Below are positions 23,368 to 32,829 of a stretch of DNA of 64,000 bases, one piece after another (the first letter of the stretch is position 1; the number at the start of each line of letters is the position of its first letter). Source of the stretch: DATLGB01 sp963726825 (GTDB taxonomy: Bacteria > Actinomycetota > Thermoleophilia > Solirubrobacterales > Solirubrobacteraceae); contig CAVSDT010000001.1 in assembly GCA_963726825.1 (NCBI GenBank), forward strand, positions 248,001 to 312,000, read 5' to 3'. The position numbers and the translations under genes were made by a program. Under the pieces are notes generated by a model that was not told where the DNA came from, did no database searches, and saw nothing but the letters and a program-made list of their open reading frames with translations.

Positions 23368-26109
23368 ATGACCGCCAGCACCTGGCAACTGGGCGCGGCG
23401 GCCAACGTCGTCATCGCCGCCGCCTACCTCGCGATCTCGCTGATCGTCACAAGGGGGTTGGTCCGCACGCGGCAGCTGCGCGACAATCCCCTCGCCGTCG
23501 CCACGGCAGCGATCTTCTTCTCCTGCGGTGTGGGGCATGGCCTGCACGCCTTCCATCTGATGGTCCCTGGTCACGCCGACGGCATGCGGGCCTCTTGGAC
23601 CTGGGAGCTCGCGGTCTGGGACACGCTTACCGGTTGCATCGCCGTCAGCTACCTGGCGCTGCGCGGCCGCTACGGGCAGCTGCTCAACTCGCCGCAGATG
23701 TTCCGCGACCGCGTCGAGCGCGCGAAGGCACAAGTGCTGGAGGACGTCCTCGACCTGCTTCCCGACGCCGTCGTCGTGCTCGACGCGGACGGTGCCGTCG
23801 GGCAGCTCAACTCGCGGGCGCGGGAACTCGGCTCGCTGCATACGGTCGACGGCGGCAGAGCGCTCGCCCTGATGGACGCGACCCGCACCACTGGCGCACC
23901 GGTTGACGACGAAGAGGTCAGCACGGCGGTCGGTGCGCAGGAGCACCGGCTGAGACTCAGCGCGCGGGCGATGGACCCCGCGTCGCCCGCGCCCCACCGA
24001 GTCGTCGCCACGTTCAGCGACATCACCAAACGTCACCGTGCGGAGCGTGCGCTCCGTGAATCCGAGCAGCGGCTGCGGACCACGCTCGAGGGGCTCGGGG
24101 AGGCGGTCGTCTTTTACGACGACCAGCTCGTGATCCGTTCAGTCAACCCTGCTGCCCAGGCGCTCTTCGGCCGCCCCATGAACGAGATCCTCGGCAACGA
24201 CATCGACGCATCCGGGGTCGTCCTGCTCGACTCCGACGGGGTGACACTGCCGCGGTCGCAATGGCCGGCGGTCGCCGCCAGCGAGACTGGGAGGCCGGTT
24301 CGCGACGTCGAGGTCCGGCTCTGCCGCCCGGGGAGGGCCGAGCGCTGGCTGCTCGTGCAGGCAGTCCCCGTTCAGCCTGACGGCTCGCCGCCCTATGCCG
24401 TCGTCTCGTCGTTCCTGGACATCACCGATCGCGTGCTGCGCGAGCGAACGCTGGCCGAGGCACAGCAGCGCGTGCGCGCGAGCTTCGAGGCGGCGCCCGT
24501 GGGCATGAAGGTCACCGACCTCGACGGCGTGGTGCTCGAGGCCAACCAGGCGTTCGCCGATCTGCTCGGTGTGTCCGTGCCGCAGATCATCGGACAGCAC
24601 TTCAGGGTGTTCAGCCATCCGGACGAGATCGCGGGTCAGCTCGCCGGTGAGGACCAGTTGCTCGACGGCGCCCTGGTGGCCTTCCGCATGGAGAAGCGCC
24701 TCCTTCACGCCGCGGGACACACGGTCTGGGTGCAGCTCGACGTCACGCTCCTGCGCCATGCCGACGGCTCGCCGAGCGGCTTCATCAGCCAGGTTCAGGA
24801 CATCTCAGATCGCCGCACGCACGAGGAGCAGCTCCGGCACCTCGCCGAGCACGACATGCTGACCGGTCTTCCAAACCGCCGCGGGTTCCAGCAAGAGCTC
24901 GAGCGCCACGTCGCGCAAGCCCAGCGCTATGGCGCCTCGGGCGCGGTCCTGATGCTGGACCTCGACAACTTCAAGCGGGTCAACGACAGTCTCGGGCACA
25001 AGGCCGGGGACGACTTGCTCGTCGCGGTCGCCGACCTGCTCCGCGGCCGGTTGCGGGACAGCGATGTCGTCGCCCGTCTCGGGGGCGATGAGTTCGCGGT
25101 GCTCGTTCCAAAGGGTGGAACAACGGAGGCCACAGAAGCCGCAGAGTCGATCCTCCGCGCGCTGCGCGAGAGTCGGAACGAACTGCTGACGATCGGTCGG
25201 CGACGGGTCTCTGCCTCGATCGGGATCGCTGCGGTCACAGAGGACACCACGAACGCCGACGAGCTGCTGGTAGACGCCGACCTCGCGATGTACGACGCCA
25301 AGGAAGCAGGCCGTGACACGTACGCCACGTATGAGAGTGGCCGCTATGACCAGCCGCGCACTCGGACGCGGCTCACTTGGCTCGCGCGAATCGAAGCGGC
25401 CCTTGAGCAGGGCAGCTTCACCCTGCTGGCACAGCCGATCCTTCGTCTTGACTCCGGAACCGTCGACATGCACGAGCTGCTGCTGCGGATGCGCGGCGAG
25501 AGTGGTGACCTCGTCCCCCCGGCGGTGTTTCTCTACATCGCCGAGCGCTACGACCTGATCCAGGACATCGACCGCTGGGTCATCGACGACGCCTGTCGTC
25601 TGCTTGCCGACATCCCGGGGTCGGCGCTGACGGTCAACGTGTCCGCCAAGACGCTGGGTGACCCTGCAGCCATCGTCAGCCACCTCGAAGCCGCCGCTCG
25701 GCGACGGGCGGTTGATCCGCAACGCCTCGTCGTCGAGATCACCGAGACGGCCGCGATCAGTCAGATCGCCCACGCTCAGGCCTTTGCGCACGATCTTCGC
25801 GACCTCGGATGCCGCTTGGCGATCGATGACTTCGGTGCTGGCTTCGGATCCTTCCACTATCTCAAGCACCTGCCCTTCGACCACCTCAAGATCGACGGCG
25901 AGTTCGTGACGCACTGCAGGAGCTCACGTCCTGACGCCCTCATCGTCCGTGCGCTTCGCGACCTCGCACATGGTCTCGACCGCACGGTCATCGCCGAGTA
26001 CTGCGCCGACGAACAACTGCTTGAGCACCTCAAGGCAGAAGGCATCGACTACGCCCAGGGCTACCACGTCGGCCGGCCGGTCCCGGCTGAGGATCTCATC
26101 CCCAAGTAG
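23368..26109 (+). CDS. Three-TM PAS-GGDEF-EAL cyclic-di-GMP protein
   Basis: 913 aa from ATG 23368. Three N-terminal helices (about 8-28, 40-62, 82-102), with FFSCGVGHGLHAFH in the second; then three PAS-like segments (about 120-225, 240-355, 365-480), a GGDEF domain with RLGGDEFAVLV and an RxxD inhibition site (RDSD, five residues before GGDEF), and an EAL domain with ELLLRM in place of EALLR, NVSAKTL, EITE, DDFGAGFGSF, IDGEFV and QGYHVGRP. Diguanylate cyclase residues are intact; phosphodiesterase residues are mostly intact. The C-x3-H in TM2 recalls ethylene-receptor-type metal sites (inference). Probably links the redox block to c-di-GMP control. Confidence 0.9.
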   Translation: MTASTWQLGAAANVVIAAAYLAISLIVTRGLVRTRQLRDNPLAVATAAIFFSCGVGHGLHAFHLMVPGHADGMRASWTWELAVWDTLTGCIAVSYLALRGRYGQLLNSPQMFRDRVERAKAQVLEDVLDLLPDAVVVLDADGAVGQLNSRARELGSLHTVDGGRALALMDATRTTGAPVDDEEVSTAVGAQEHRLRLSARAMDPASPAPHRVVATFSDITKRHRAERALRESEQRLRTTLEGLGEAVVFYDDQLVIRSVNPAAQALFGRPMNEILGNDIDASGVVLLDSDGVTLPRSQWPAVAASETGRPVRDVEVRLCRPGRAERWLLVQAVPVQPDGSPPYAVVSSFLDITDRVLRERTLAEAQQRVRASFEAAPVGMKVTDLDGVVLEANQAFADLLGVSVPQIIGQHFRVFSHPDEIAGQLAGEDQLLDGALVAFRMEKRLLHAAGHTVWVQLDVTLLRHADGSPSGFISQVQDISDRRTHEEQLRHLAEHDMLTGLPNRRGFQQELERHVAQAQRYGASGAVLMLDLDNFKRVNDSLGHKAGDDLLVAVADLLRGRLRDSDVVARLGGDEFAVLVPKGGTTEATEAAESILRALRESRNELLTIGRRRVSASIGIAAVTEDTTNADELLVDADLAMYDAKEAGRDTYATYESGRYDQPRTRTRLTWLARIEAALEQGSFTLLAQPILRLDSGTVDMHELLLRMRGESGDLVPPAVFLYIAERYDLIQDIDRWVIDDACRLLADIPGSALTVNVSAKTLGDPAAIVSHLEAAARRRAVDPQRLVVEITETAAISQIAHAQAFAHDLRDLGCRLAIDDFGAGFGSFHYLKHLPFDHLKIDGEFVTHCRSSRPDALIVRALRDLAHGLDRTVIAEYCADEQLLEHLKAEGIDYAQGYHVGRPVPAEDLIPK

Positions 26110-26175
26110 GTCCAGGGCCTCGTCAGGCTTCAGACTCCCGGCGACCAGCTCAGACGGTTGTGCCGTCGAGGACGC

Positions 26176-27105
26176 GTGTCCCTTGACGGCCTCGGAAGCT
26201 ATCTCTGGTTGCTCACCGGTCGAGGTGCCGGTGACGGCTGGGTCGAGATCCGTCGCCGCGTCGACCTGGGGATGCGGGCGGAGTTCTGCCCGGCGCGAGA
26301 GCCCGACGAGATTCGAGACCGTGTTCGTGCCCTCGCGCCGCTCAGCGACGTCTACCTCGGCGTCGCGCTCCGCGGCCGCCGGGCTGGCACCAAAGACGCC
26401 GTCCGTGAATCGTGGCTCGCCTGGGTGGACTGCGACTCGGCTGCATCTTCGCTCCGGCTCGAGGCGTTCACACCACGACCGAGCATCGTCGTCCTATCTG
26501 GAACGCCAGGTCACGTACACGCGTACTGGGCACTGAGAGACCCGCTGGGTGTCGATGCCCTCGAGGACCTCAATCGGCGGCTCGCGGCCGGCCTGTCAGC
26601 CGACCGGACCTGCGCTGATGCAGGCCGGATCCTCCGGCCACCGGCCACGCTCAATCACAAGAGCGATCCCCCGTTGCCGGTGCGTCTGATCGACGCCGTC
26701 GGTCATGAGGTCTTCACTCCCGAGCAGATCACGGCGCGGCTGCCTGACTTGGCCCGCGGCCCGGGGCGGGTGCCCCGCCGGTCCGCTCGCCATGTCGCCG
26801 ATCCGCTTGCCACGGTCTCCGCCGTCGTGTACGTCCCGCTTCTGTCGGGGCGCCCCGTCGACCACGCCCACAAGGTGGAGCTGTCCGTTCCACGAGGACA
26901 GCTCGCCAGCCTGCACGTCTACGACGATCCGGATCGGGGCTGGTACTGCTTCGGGTGCCGGCGTGGTGGATCCATCTACGACTTCGCCGCGAGATCTGGG
27001 ACATCGCCCCGCGCGGCGTCGGGTTCCTCCGGCTCCGCCAACGGCTCCACGAGCAGTTGGGGATCTCCGGCGGGATCCCGACGCCGCATGACCCGGACCC
27101 TCTAG
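26176..27105 (+). pseudogene. RepB-like DNA primase with CHC2-type zinc finger, frameshifted
   Basis: The N-terminal ~210 residues read cleanly in one frame (SYLWLLTGRGAGDGWVEIR, then DVYLGVALRGRRAG, WLAWVDCDSA, GTPGHVHAYWAL, ADAGRILRPPATLNHK), as in primases of actinobacterial integrative plasmids. The zinc finger is broken across frames: CPFHEDSSP is in the +1 frame at about 26893-26920, GWYCFGCRRGGSIYDFAA returns to frame 0, and the conserved IAPRGVGFLRLRQRLHEQLG moves frame again near 26990. Three single-base indels restore one continuous protein. The 3' end runs into arcD with no clear stop of its own. Start GTG 26176 is tentative. Either decay or sequence error. Confidence 0.8.
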
Positions 27106-28533
27106 CGGTACTCGGGGACGGCGACCGGGTCGGTCATACGGCTGCGCATGCGCCTGTAGACCGGGATGCGCCAGCAGCGCGACGGCCGGCCAGGATGAAC
27201 GGCGCCCAGTAGATCCAGAAGCTCTCGCCGGTGAAGCGCGAGTACCAGATGAACAGCACCGAGAACACCAGCGACATGACCGCGACGACGACGTCGCGCA
27301 CGAAGCGCGGGCGTCTGCATGCGTGCGGTGGTCGGCGAGCCGCCACTTGATCTGCGCCAGCGCGGAGAACGCGTAGGGGATCGCGGCCGTGATGCCGGTC
27401 ATGAGGACCAGCGTCGTGAAGACCGTCGGGCCGTCGGCGCCCAGGTAGTTGATCGACGATCGCGACCGAGGCGAGCGCGGTGGAGACGATGATGCCGAAC
27501 GCGGGCACCCTTCTCGTTGAAGGCGCTTGAAGCGCTCGGGGAACAGGCCGTCCTTGGCCGCGGCGAGCGGCATCTCGGCGCAGATCATGGTCCAGCCGTT
27601 GAGCGCGCCGATGCCGGACACGATCACGATGACCGCCATCGACGTTGCCCCAGACCTCGCCGCCGAACATGACGTTGATGGCGTCGAGAACGGCGCGCGT
27701 GCTGTTGGCCAGCTCGGCCGTGGGCAGGATGCCGAAGACCGCGACGAGCGAGAGCATGTAGACGACCGCCGTGGCGACCGTGCCGAGGATCGTGGCCCGG
27801 GCGACGTTGCGGTCGGGGTCGCGGACCTTCGCCGGCGGCGACGGCGGCGGTCTCGATGCCCAGGTAGCTGAACAGGGCGATCGCCATGCCGCCGCCGATC
27901 GCGCTATGGCGCTGTCGCCGCTGGCGTTGAACGGGGTGTAGTTGTCGCTCTTGATGTAGAAGAGGCCGACGATCGACATGAAGGCCAGCGCGGCGAACTT
28001 CAGGATCGACGTGAAGACCTGCACCGAGCCCATGTTCTTGACGCCGCTGAGGTTGATGGCCGCGGGGACCCAGAGGCCGACGAGCACCAGCAGGACGGTC
28101 CGAGCTTCGTGTGGCCCTTGTTGATGAAGACCTCGACGTAGAGCACCCAGCCGACCGCGATCGCGGCGTTGCCGGCCCACGCGGTGATCCAGTACGACCA
28201 GGCGTTGGCGAAACCGGTGCCGGTTGCCGAACGCGATCCGCGCGTAGGCGTACGGGCCGCCGTCGGCGGGCATGCGGCGCGACAGGCCGCGAAGAGCATG
28301 CGCCAGCGCGATGGCGCCGATCGTGGTCGAGCGCCCATCGAGACGAGGCTGATCGGCCCGTAGAGGCCAGCGACGCCGGCAGGTTGAAGATGCCGACACC
28401 GACGATGCTGCCCACGACGATCGCGGTCGCGCCGTTGAGGCCCAGCTGCCGCTCGTCGGTTGCGGGCGGGAGCCTCTGCGGGGCTGGTCGGCGGCGGCGT
28501 CGCCGTGCAGTGGATGATGCGACTGTCGGTCAT
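27102..28533 (-). pseudogene. arcD: APC-family arginine:ornithine-type antiporter, frameshifted
   Basis: Starts at ATG 28533 (AGAGG upstream) and reads MTDSRIIHCTAT; then pieces in alternating frames give a normal APA-family transporter: GSIVGVGIFNLPASLA, FANAWSYWITAWAGNAAIAV, INLSGVKNMGSVQVFTSILK, ALFSYLGIETAA, WTMICAEMPLAAAKDGLFPE, and a C-terminus IPVYRRMRSRMTDPVAVPEY to TAG at 27102. Many single-base indels are needed but no in-frame nonsense substitutions were noticed. Next to arcC, arcA and arcB, exchange of arginine for ornithine is the likely role; the symbol is by context. Its 3' end abuts the primase. Confidence 0.7.
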
Positions 28534-28661
28534 GGTGCACCTCTCGGTCTGGCGCCGGGGTCGGCGCGGTGTCCCGTCAGCCCGAACGGCGTGGGGGCCA
28601 GGGCATCGGTGGACGGCCGCGCGCCACTGCGGGAAGACCCCCCGGCCCCGCTCAGTGCGCT

Positions 28662-29597
28662 GGCGACCTGCGTGCCGGCCGTGCCGGCGACGAGGCCTGC
28701 GATGTCCTCGAGGCGGCCGATGGCGGCACGCTTGCCCGTCGCTTCCACGAAGCGACAGACGGCGTCGACCTTCGGGCCCATCGAGCCGTCCGCGAAGGAC
28801 TGGGTGCGCAGCGCCGCTGGCGTCACGGTGGTGAGCGCCCGCTGCTGCGGGGTGCCCCAGTCGGCGTACACCGCGTCGACGTCGGTGTGCCAGGACCAGC
28901 AGGTCCGCCTCAAGCCCGCGGCGAGCAGCGCGGAGGTGAGGTCCTTGTCGATGACCGCCTCGACACCGCGCGTGGACCGTCTTGGCTCGCGACAACCGGC
29001 ACGCCGCCACCGCCGGCGCAGACGACGAGGAAGCCCGGCGTCGACGAGCCGGCGGATCGCGTCGAGCTGCGACGATCTCGCTGCGGCTCAGGCGACGGGA
29101 CGACCCGGCGCCACCGAGTCGCCGTCGGCACTTGACGGTCCATCTGCGCTCGGCTGGCGAGCGCGTGCGCGCGGTCGAGAGTCGTAGATCGGGCCGATGA
29201 ACTTGGTCGGGCGTCGAAAGGCGGGATCGTCGGCATCGACCAGGACACGGGTGATCACGGTGACGCGTGGCCTGCTCGGCGAGCGCGTTGTCAAGCTCCG
29301 AGCTCGACGCACGTAGCCGATCTGCCCCTCGGTCTCGGCGTCGAGCACGTCGAGCGGATAGGGCGGGCCGTCGTCGTAGGCGTCCTCCTTGAGGGCGAGG
29401 AGCCCGACCTGCGGCCCGTTGCCGTGGGTGACGACGAGCCGGGTGCGTCTGCGCGACGGGCGCCAGCGCAGCGGCGGCCGCGCTGGGCGGCCGAGCAGCT
29501 GGTTGGCGGCCGTGCGCGGGCTGCGCCGCGTTGCAGGAGGGCATTGCCGCCAAGAGCGACGACCGCGAGTCGCGGGTCCGGGATCAGGAGTGGCCAT
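28662..29597 (-). pseudogene. arcC: Carbamate kinase, frameshifted
   Basis: Catalyses carbamoyl phosphate + ADP to ATP, the energy-yielding step of the arginine deiminase pathway. From ATG 29597 the pieces MATPDP, RLAVVALGGNALLQRG, VVTHGNGPQVGLLALK, DAETEGQIGYV, VTVITRVLVDADDPAF, PTKFIGP, VVCAGGGGVPVV, VIDKDLTSALLAAGLEAD, LLVLATDVDAVY and PKVDAVCRFVEATGKRAAIG line up in order on the minus strand across all three frames. The end is uncertain because of indels; TGA 28662-28664 gives a normal length of about 310 residues. Transcribed toward arcD, divergent from arcA. Confidence 0.75.
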
Positions 29598-29598
29598 G

Positions 29599-29612
29599 GG
29601 GCCGAGTGTCCC
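29599..29612. promoter_or_regulatory. Imperfect GGGCC-GAGT-GTCCC palindrome in the arc divergon
   Basis: Two five-base half-sites with four-base spacing, like the GGGAC-N4-GTCCC organisation of DosR/NarL-type boxes, one mismatch from symmetry. It abuts the arcC start and is 114 bases before arcA. A regulator is not encoded in the arc block itself, so an outside regulator, possibly the DosR-type protein of this window, is plausible. Confidence 0.3.
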
Positions 29613-29725
29613 GACCTGCGGCGGCGTCTGACCCGCTGTGGGCCGCAGCACGTGGGTGGTTCCCGCACACGGCATCGCGGATGCAGCGGAGGCCGCGGCA
29701 CCACGCCGGGAGGAGGGTCTTCGGC

Positions 29726-30974
29726 ATGTCCACCGCCCCGATCTCCACCTCGTTCAGCGTCGATTCCGAGGTCGGCAGGCTGCGCAAGGTCATCGTCCAC
29801 CGCCCGGGCCTCGAGCAGCGCCGGCTCACGCCGGAGAACGCCGAGGAGCTGCTGTTCGACGACGTCATCTGGGTGCGCAAGGCCAAGGTCGAGCACGCCG
29901 CGTTCGTCGAGGTGCTCACGGAGCGCGGCGTCGAGGTCTTCGATGCCGAGGACCTGCTGCTCGAGACGCTCGAGGTCCCGGCCGGCAAGCAGTGGCTGCT
30001 CGACCAGGTGCTCGCAGGAGCGCCAGGTCGGCCAGTACCTCGCCCGCAGCGGCCGCGAGTGGGCCGAGGCCGCGAGCGCCCGCGAGGTCGTCGAACTTCC
30101 TCATCGGCGGCATGACCAAGGAGGACCTCGAGGACGGCGCCGGCCTGTTCTACGGCTCCTCGAGCCGGCGGACATGATGCTGCCGCCGCTGCCGAACTTC
30201 CTGTTCCAGCGCGACCCGTCGTCGTGGATCTACGGCGGCGTGACGCTCAACCCGATGACCAAGCCGGCGCGCCGGCCGGAGACGGCGATCATGGAGGCGA
30301 TCTACCGCTTCCACCCGATGTTCACCGCCGACGGCGGCGTCAACGTCTGGTTCGGCGGGGTCGAGCAGGACTGGGGCCGCTGCACGATCGAGGGCGGCGA
30401 CGTCCAGACGATCGGCAACGGCGCGGTGATGATCGGCATGGGCGAGCGCACGACGCCGCAGTCGGTCGGGATCCTCGCGCGGAACCTGTTCGCGGCCGGG
30501 CGCCGCGAGCTCGTGCTCGCGGTCAAGCTGCCGCCGTCGCGCTCCTACATGCACCTCGACACGGTCATGACGATGGTCGACCGCGACACCGTCACCCTCT
30601 ATCCGCCGGTCGTCAACGACGACGTCCGCGATCTGGGCGCTGCGGCCCGGCGACGACGGCGAGCTGCCGGTCGTCGAGCGCTTCGAAGGGCAACGTCGTC
30701 GACGCGCTCAAGCACGCGCTCGGAGCTCGACGCGATCCGCGTCGATCCCGACCGGCGGCGACCGCTCGAGATGGCCCGCGAGCAGTGGGACGACGGCAAC
30801 AACGTCGTCTGCCTCGAGCCCGGCGTCGTCGTCGCCTACGAGCGCAACGTCGACACCAACACCCGCCTGCGCAAGGCCGGCATCGAGGTCATCGACGATC
30901 GACGGCTCCGAGCTCGGCCGCGGCCGCGGCGGCTCGCACTGCATGACCTGCCCGATCGAGCGCGAGCGGCCTAG
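29726..30974 (+). pseudogene. arcA: Arginine deiminase, frameshifted
   Basis: Hydrolyses arginine to citrulline and ammonia. ATG 29726 follows a strong ribosome-binding site (GGGAGGAGG). The frame is clean for ~95 residues (SVDSEVGRLRKVIVHRPGLE, then LLFDDVIWVRKAKVEHAAF), breaks near 30015, then continues with LPPLPNFLFQRDPSSWIYGG, FGGVEQDWGRCTIEGGDVQ and MHLDTVMTMVDRDTVTLYP, and ends with the catalytic-Cys motif GGSHCMTCPIER in yet another frame. Several 1-base indels are required between 30015 and 30975. TAG 30972-30974 is the likely end, five bases before arcB. All expected active-site motifs are present once frames are joined. Confidence 0.82.
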
Positions 30975-30978
30975 GACC

Positions 30979-31991
30979 ATGTACAACCTGCGCAACCGCT
31001 CACTTCCTCAAGGAGATCGACTTCACCCGCGACGAGCTGCTGCATCTGCTCGAGCTCGCCGCAGGCGCTGAAGACGGCCAAGTACGCCGGCAACGAGGCG
31101 CCAGCGGCTCACCGGCAAGGAGATCGCGCTGATCTTCGAGAAGAGCTCGACCCGCACGCGCTGCGCGTTCGAGGTCGCCGCCTACGACCAGGGCGCCCAC
31201 GTCACCTACCTCGACCCGACCGGCTCGCAGATGGGCCACAAGGAGTCGATCGAGGACACCGCCGCGGTGCTCGGCCGGATGTTCGACGCGATCGAGTACC
31301 GCGGCTCCGGCCAGGAGAACGTCGAGGAGCTCGCGCGCACGCCGGCGTCCCGGTCTACAACGGGCTGACCGAACGAGTGGCACCCGACGCAGATGCTCGC
31401 CGACTTCCTGACGATGCACGAGCACACGCGGCAAGCCCTACGACGAGCTCGCCTACGCGTTCGTCGGCGACGGCCGCTACAACATGGGCCGCTCGCTGCT
31501 GGTCATCGGGCGCGATCATGGGCTGCCGACGTGCGGCATCGTCACGCCCGCGCGAGCTGCGGCCGCCCGAGGACGTCGTCGACGCTCGCGCACGAGCTCG
31601 CGGCCGGCGTCCGGCGCGCGCATCACGATCACCGACGACATCGCCGCGCGTCGACGGCGTCGACTTCGTCCACACCGACGTCTGGGTCTCGATGGGCGAG
31701 CCGAAGGAGGTCTGGGCGGAGCGCGCGCGAGCTGCTCGCGCCCGTACCAGGTCAACGCCGCGCTGCTCGCCGCGACCGGCAACCCGAGGTGAAGTTCATG
31801 CACTGCCTGCCCGGCATTCCACGACGCCGAGACCACGGTCGGCGCGCGAGATCGCCGAGCGCGACCGGCATGACGCGACGGCCTCGAGGTCACCGACGAG
31901 GTGTTCCGCGTCCCCGGCGAGCATCGTCTTCGACCAGGCCGAGAACCGCCTGCACACGATCAAGGCCGTCCTCGTCGCCACGCTCGCCTGA
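30979..31991 (+). pseudogene. arcB: Ornithine carbamoyltransferase, frameshifted
   Basis: From ATG 30979 the pieces MYNLRNR, FLKEIDFTRDELLHLLELA, the carbamoyl-phosphate loop SSTRTRCAFEVAAYDQGAH, GSQMGHKESIEDTAAVLGRM, DGRYNMGRSLLVIG, DGVDFVHTDVWVSMGEP, VKFMHCLP and ASIVFDQAENRLHTIKAVLV appear in order over three frames, ending TGA 31989-31991. In the arc context it acts catabolically, phosphorolysing citrulline to ornithine and carbamoyl phosphate for carbamate kinase. Indels are as dense as in arcC; examples are an extra C near 31055 and an extra A near 31369. Confidence 0.82.
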
Positions 31992-32056
31992 GCGTCGGGC
32001 ACTCGGCACCCGGCCCGAGATGCCAACCCGCGGGCGCTACTCGCGTCTCACGCTCC

Positions 32057-32401
32057 GTGGCGTTCGAGGTGCAGGCGAGTGAGCTTGACGGCGTGACCGT
32101 GGTGTCGGCGACCGGCGACCTGGGCGAGCCCGATGTACCGGCGTTCCTCGCCATGATCGAGCGTGTCGCCGACATCGACGCGAGAGTGGTCGTGCTCGAC
32201 CTCGCTGCCGTCCAGCTGGTCGAGGCCACCGGCCTGGTCCTCGTTCTGCATGCGGTCGACCGCTTCGATGCGGCCGATCGGCGCTGCATCGTGGCGGTCC
32301 CCATCGGCCGCGTGCGCCACCTGCTCGAGCTTGCCGCCGCTCCGGGCATGCTGGAACTCGCCGTCGACCGCACCACGGCGCTGACGCGGGCCTGCGGCTA
32401 G
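32057..32401 (+). CDS. STAS-domain protein (anti-sigma-factor-antagonist-like)
   Basis: 114 aa from GTG 32057, a single STAS domain: VTVVSATGDLGEPDVPAF, VVLDLAAVQLVEATGLVLVL. The usual phosphorylatable D-S-S-G or D-S-x-G motif is replaced by E-A-T-G, leaving Thr as the only candidate phosphosite. Unlike its neighbours the gene is in one clean frame. It sits alone between arcB and the leftward arsC; no anti-sigma kinase or phosphatase is nearby. Partner unknown. Confidence 0.75.
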   Translation: MAFEVQASELDGVTVVSATGDLGEPDVPAFLAMIERVADIDARVVVLDLAAVQLVEATGLVLVLHAVDRFDAADRRCIVAVPIGRVRHLLELAAAPGMLELAVDRTTALTRACG

Positions 32402-32409
32402 GACGCCGA

Positions 32410-32829
32410 TCAGGCCGTCACCCCAGGTTCACGACCCGCGTCCAGCTCGTCGACGAGCTGCCCGCACGCGCCGGGCGATGTCGTCGCGGGTGGCGCGGAC
32501 CGCTCGAGCGGCTGGCCCTTCGGGGTCGGGGAGGTCCCAGTCGATGTAGCGCTTGCCGGGGATGAACGGGCACTCGTCGCCGCAGCCCATCGTCACGACG
32601 ACGTCGGCCCGCTGGGCGAGCTCGCCGGTGAGCAGCTGCGGGCGCCGGTCGGCGAGGTCGATGCCGAGCTCGCGCATGACCTCGACGACCTCGGGATGGA
32701 CGCGGTCGGCCGGCGTGGTGCCCGGCGGACGCGGCGCGGTGGCGGCCGCCGGCGGCGCGCTCGAACAGCGCCTGGCTCATCTGGGAGCGGCCGGCGTTGT
32801 GCAGGCAGACGAAAGAGGGCGTTGGCCAT
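32410..32829 (-). pseudogene. arsC: Arsenate reductase, low-molecular-weight phosphatase type, frameshifted
   Basis: ATG 32829 overlaps the acr3 stop (ATGA). The start MANALF leads, after a frame change, into the P-loop CLHNAGRSQMSQALFERAA (C-x5-R-S). Later pieces are RELGIDLADRRPQLLTGELA and VVTMGCGDECPFIPGKRYID, containing the second and third Cys region of thioredoxin-coupled ArsC. Total length 420 bases equals the family norm of ~140 codons, so the indels cancel. Reduces arsenate to arsenite for export by Acr3. Confidence 0.8.

Noticed and set aside
26110..26175. Possible left attachment site between the GGDEF-EAL gene and the primase
   Set aside because: The sequence was compared by eye with the tRNA-Ser 3' segment (GGTTCGAATCC and CCCTCC in either orientation) and shows no match.
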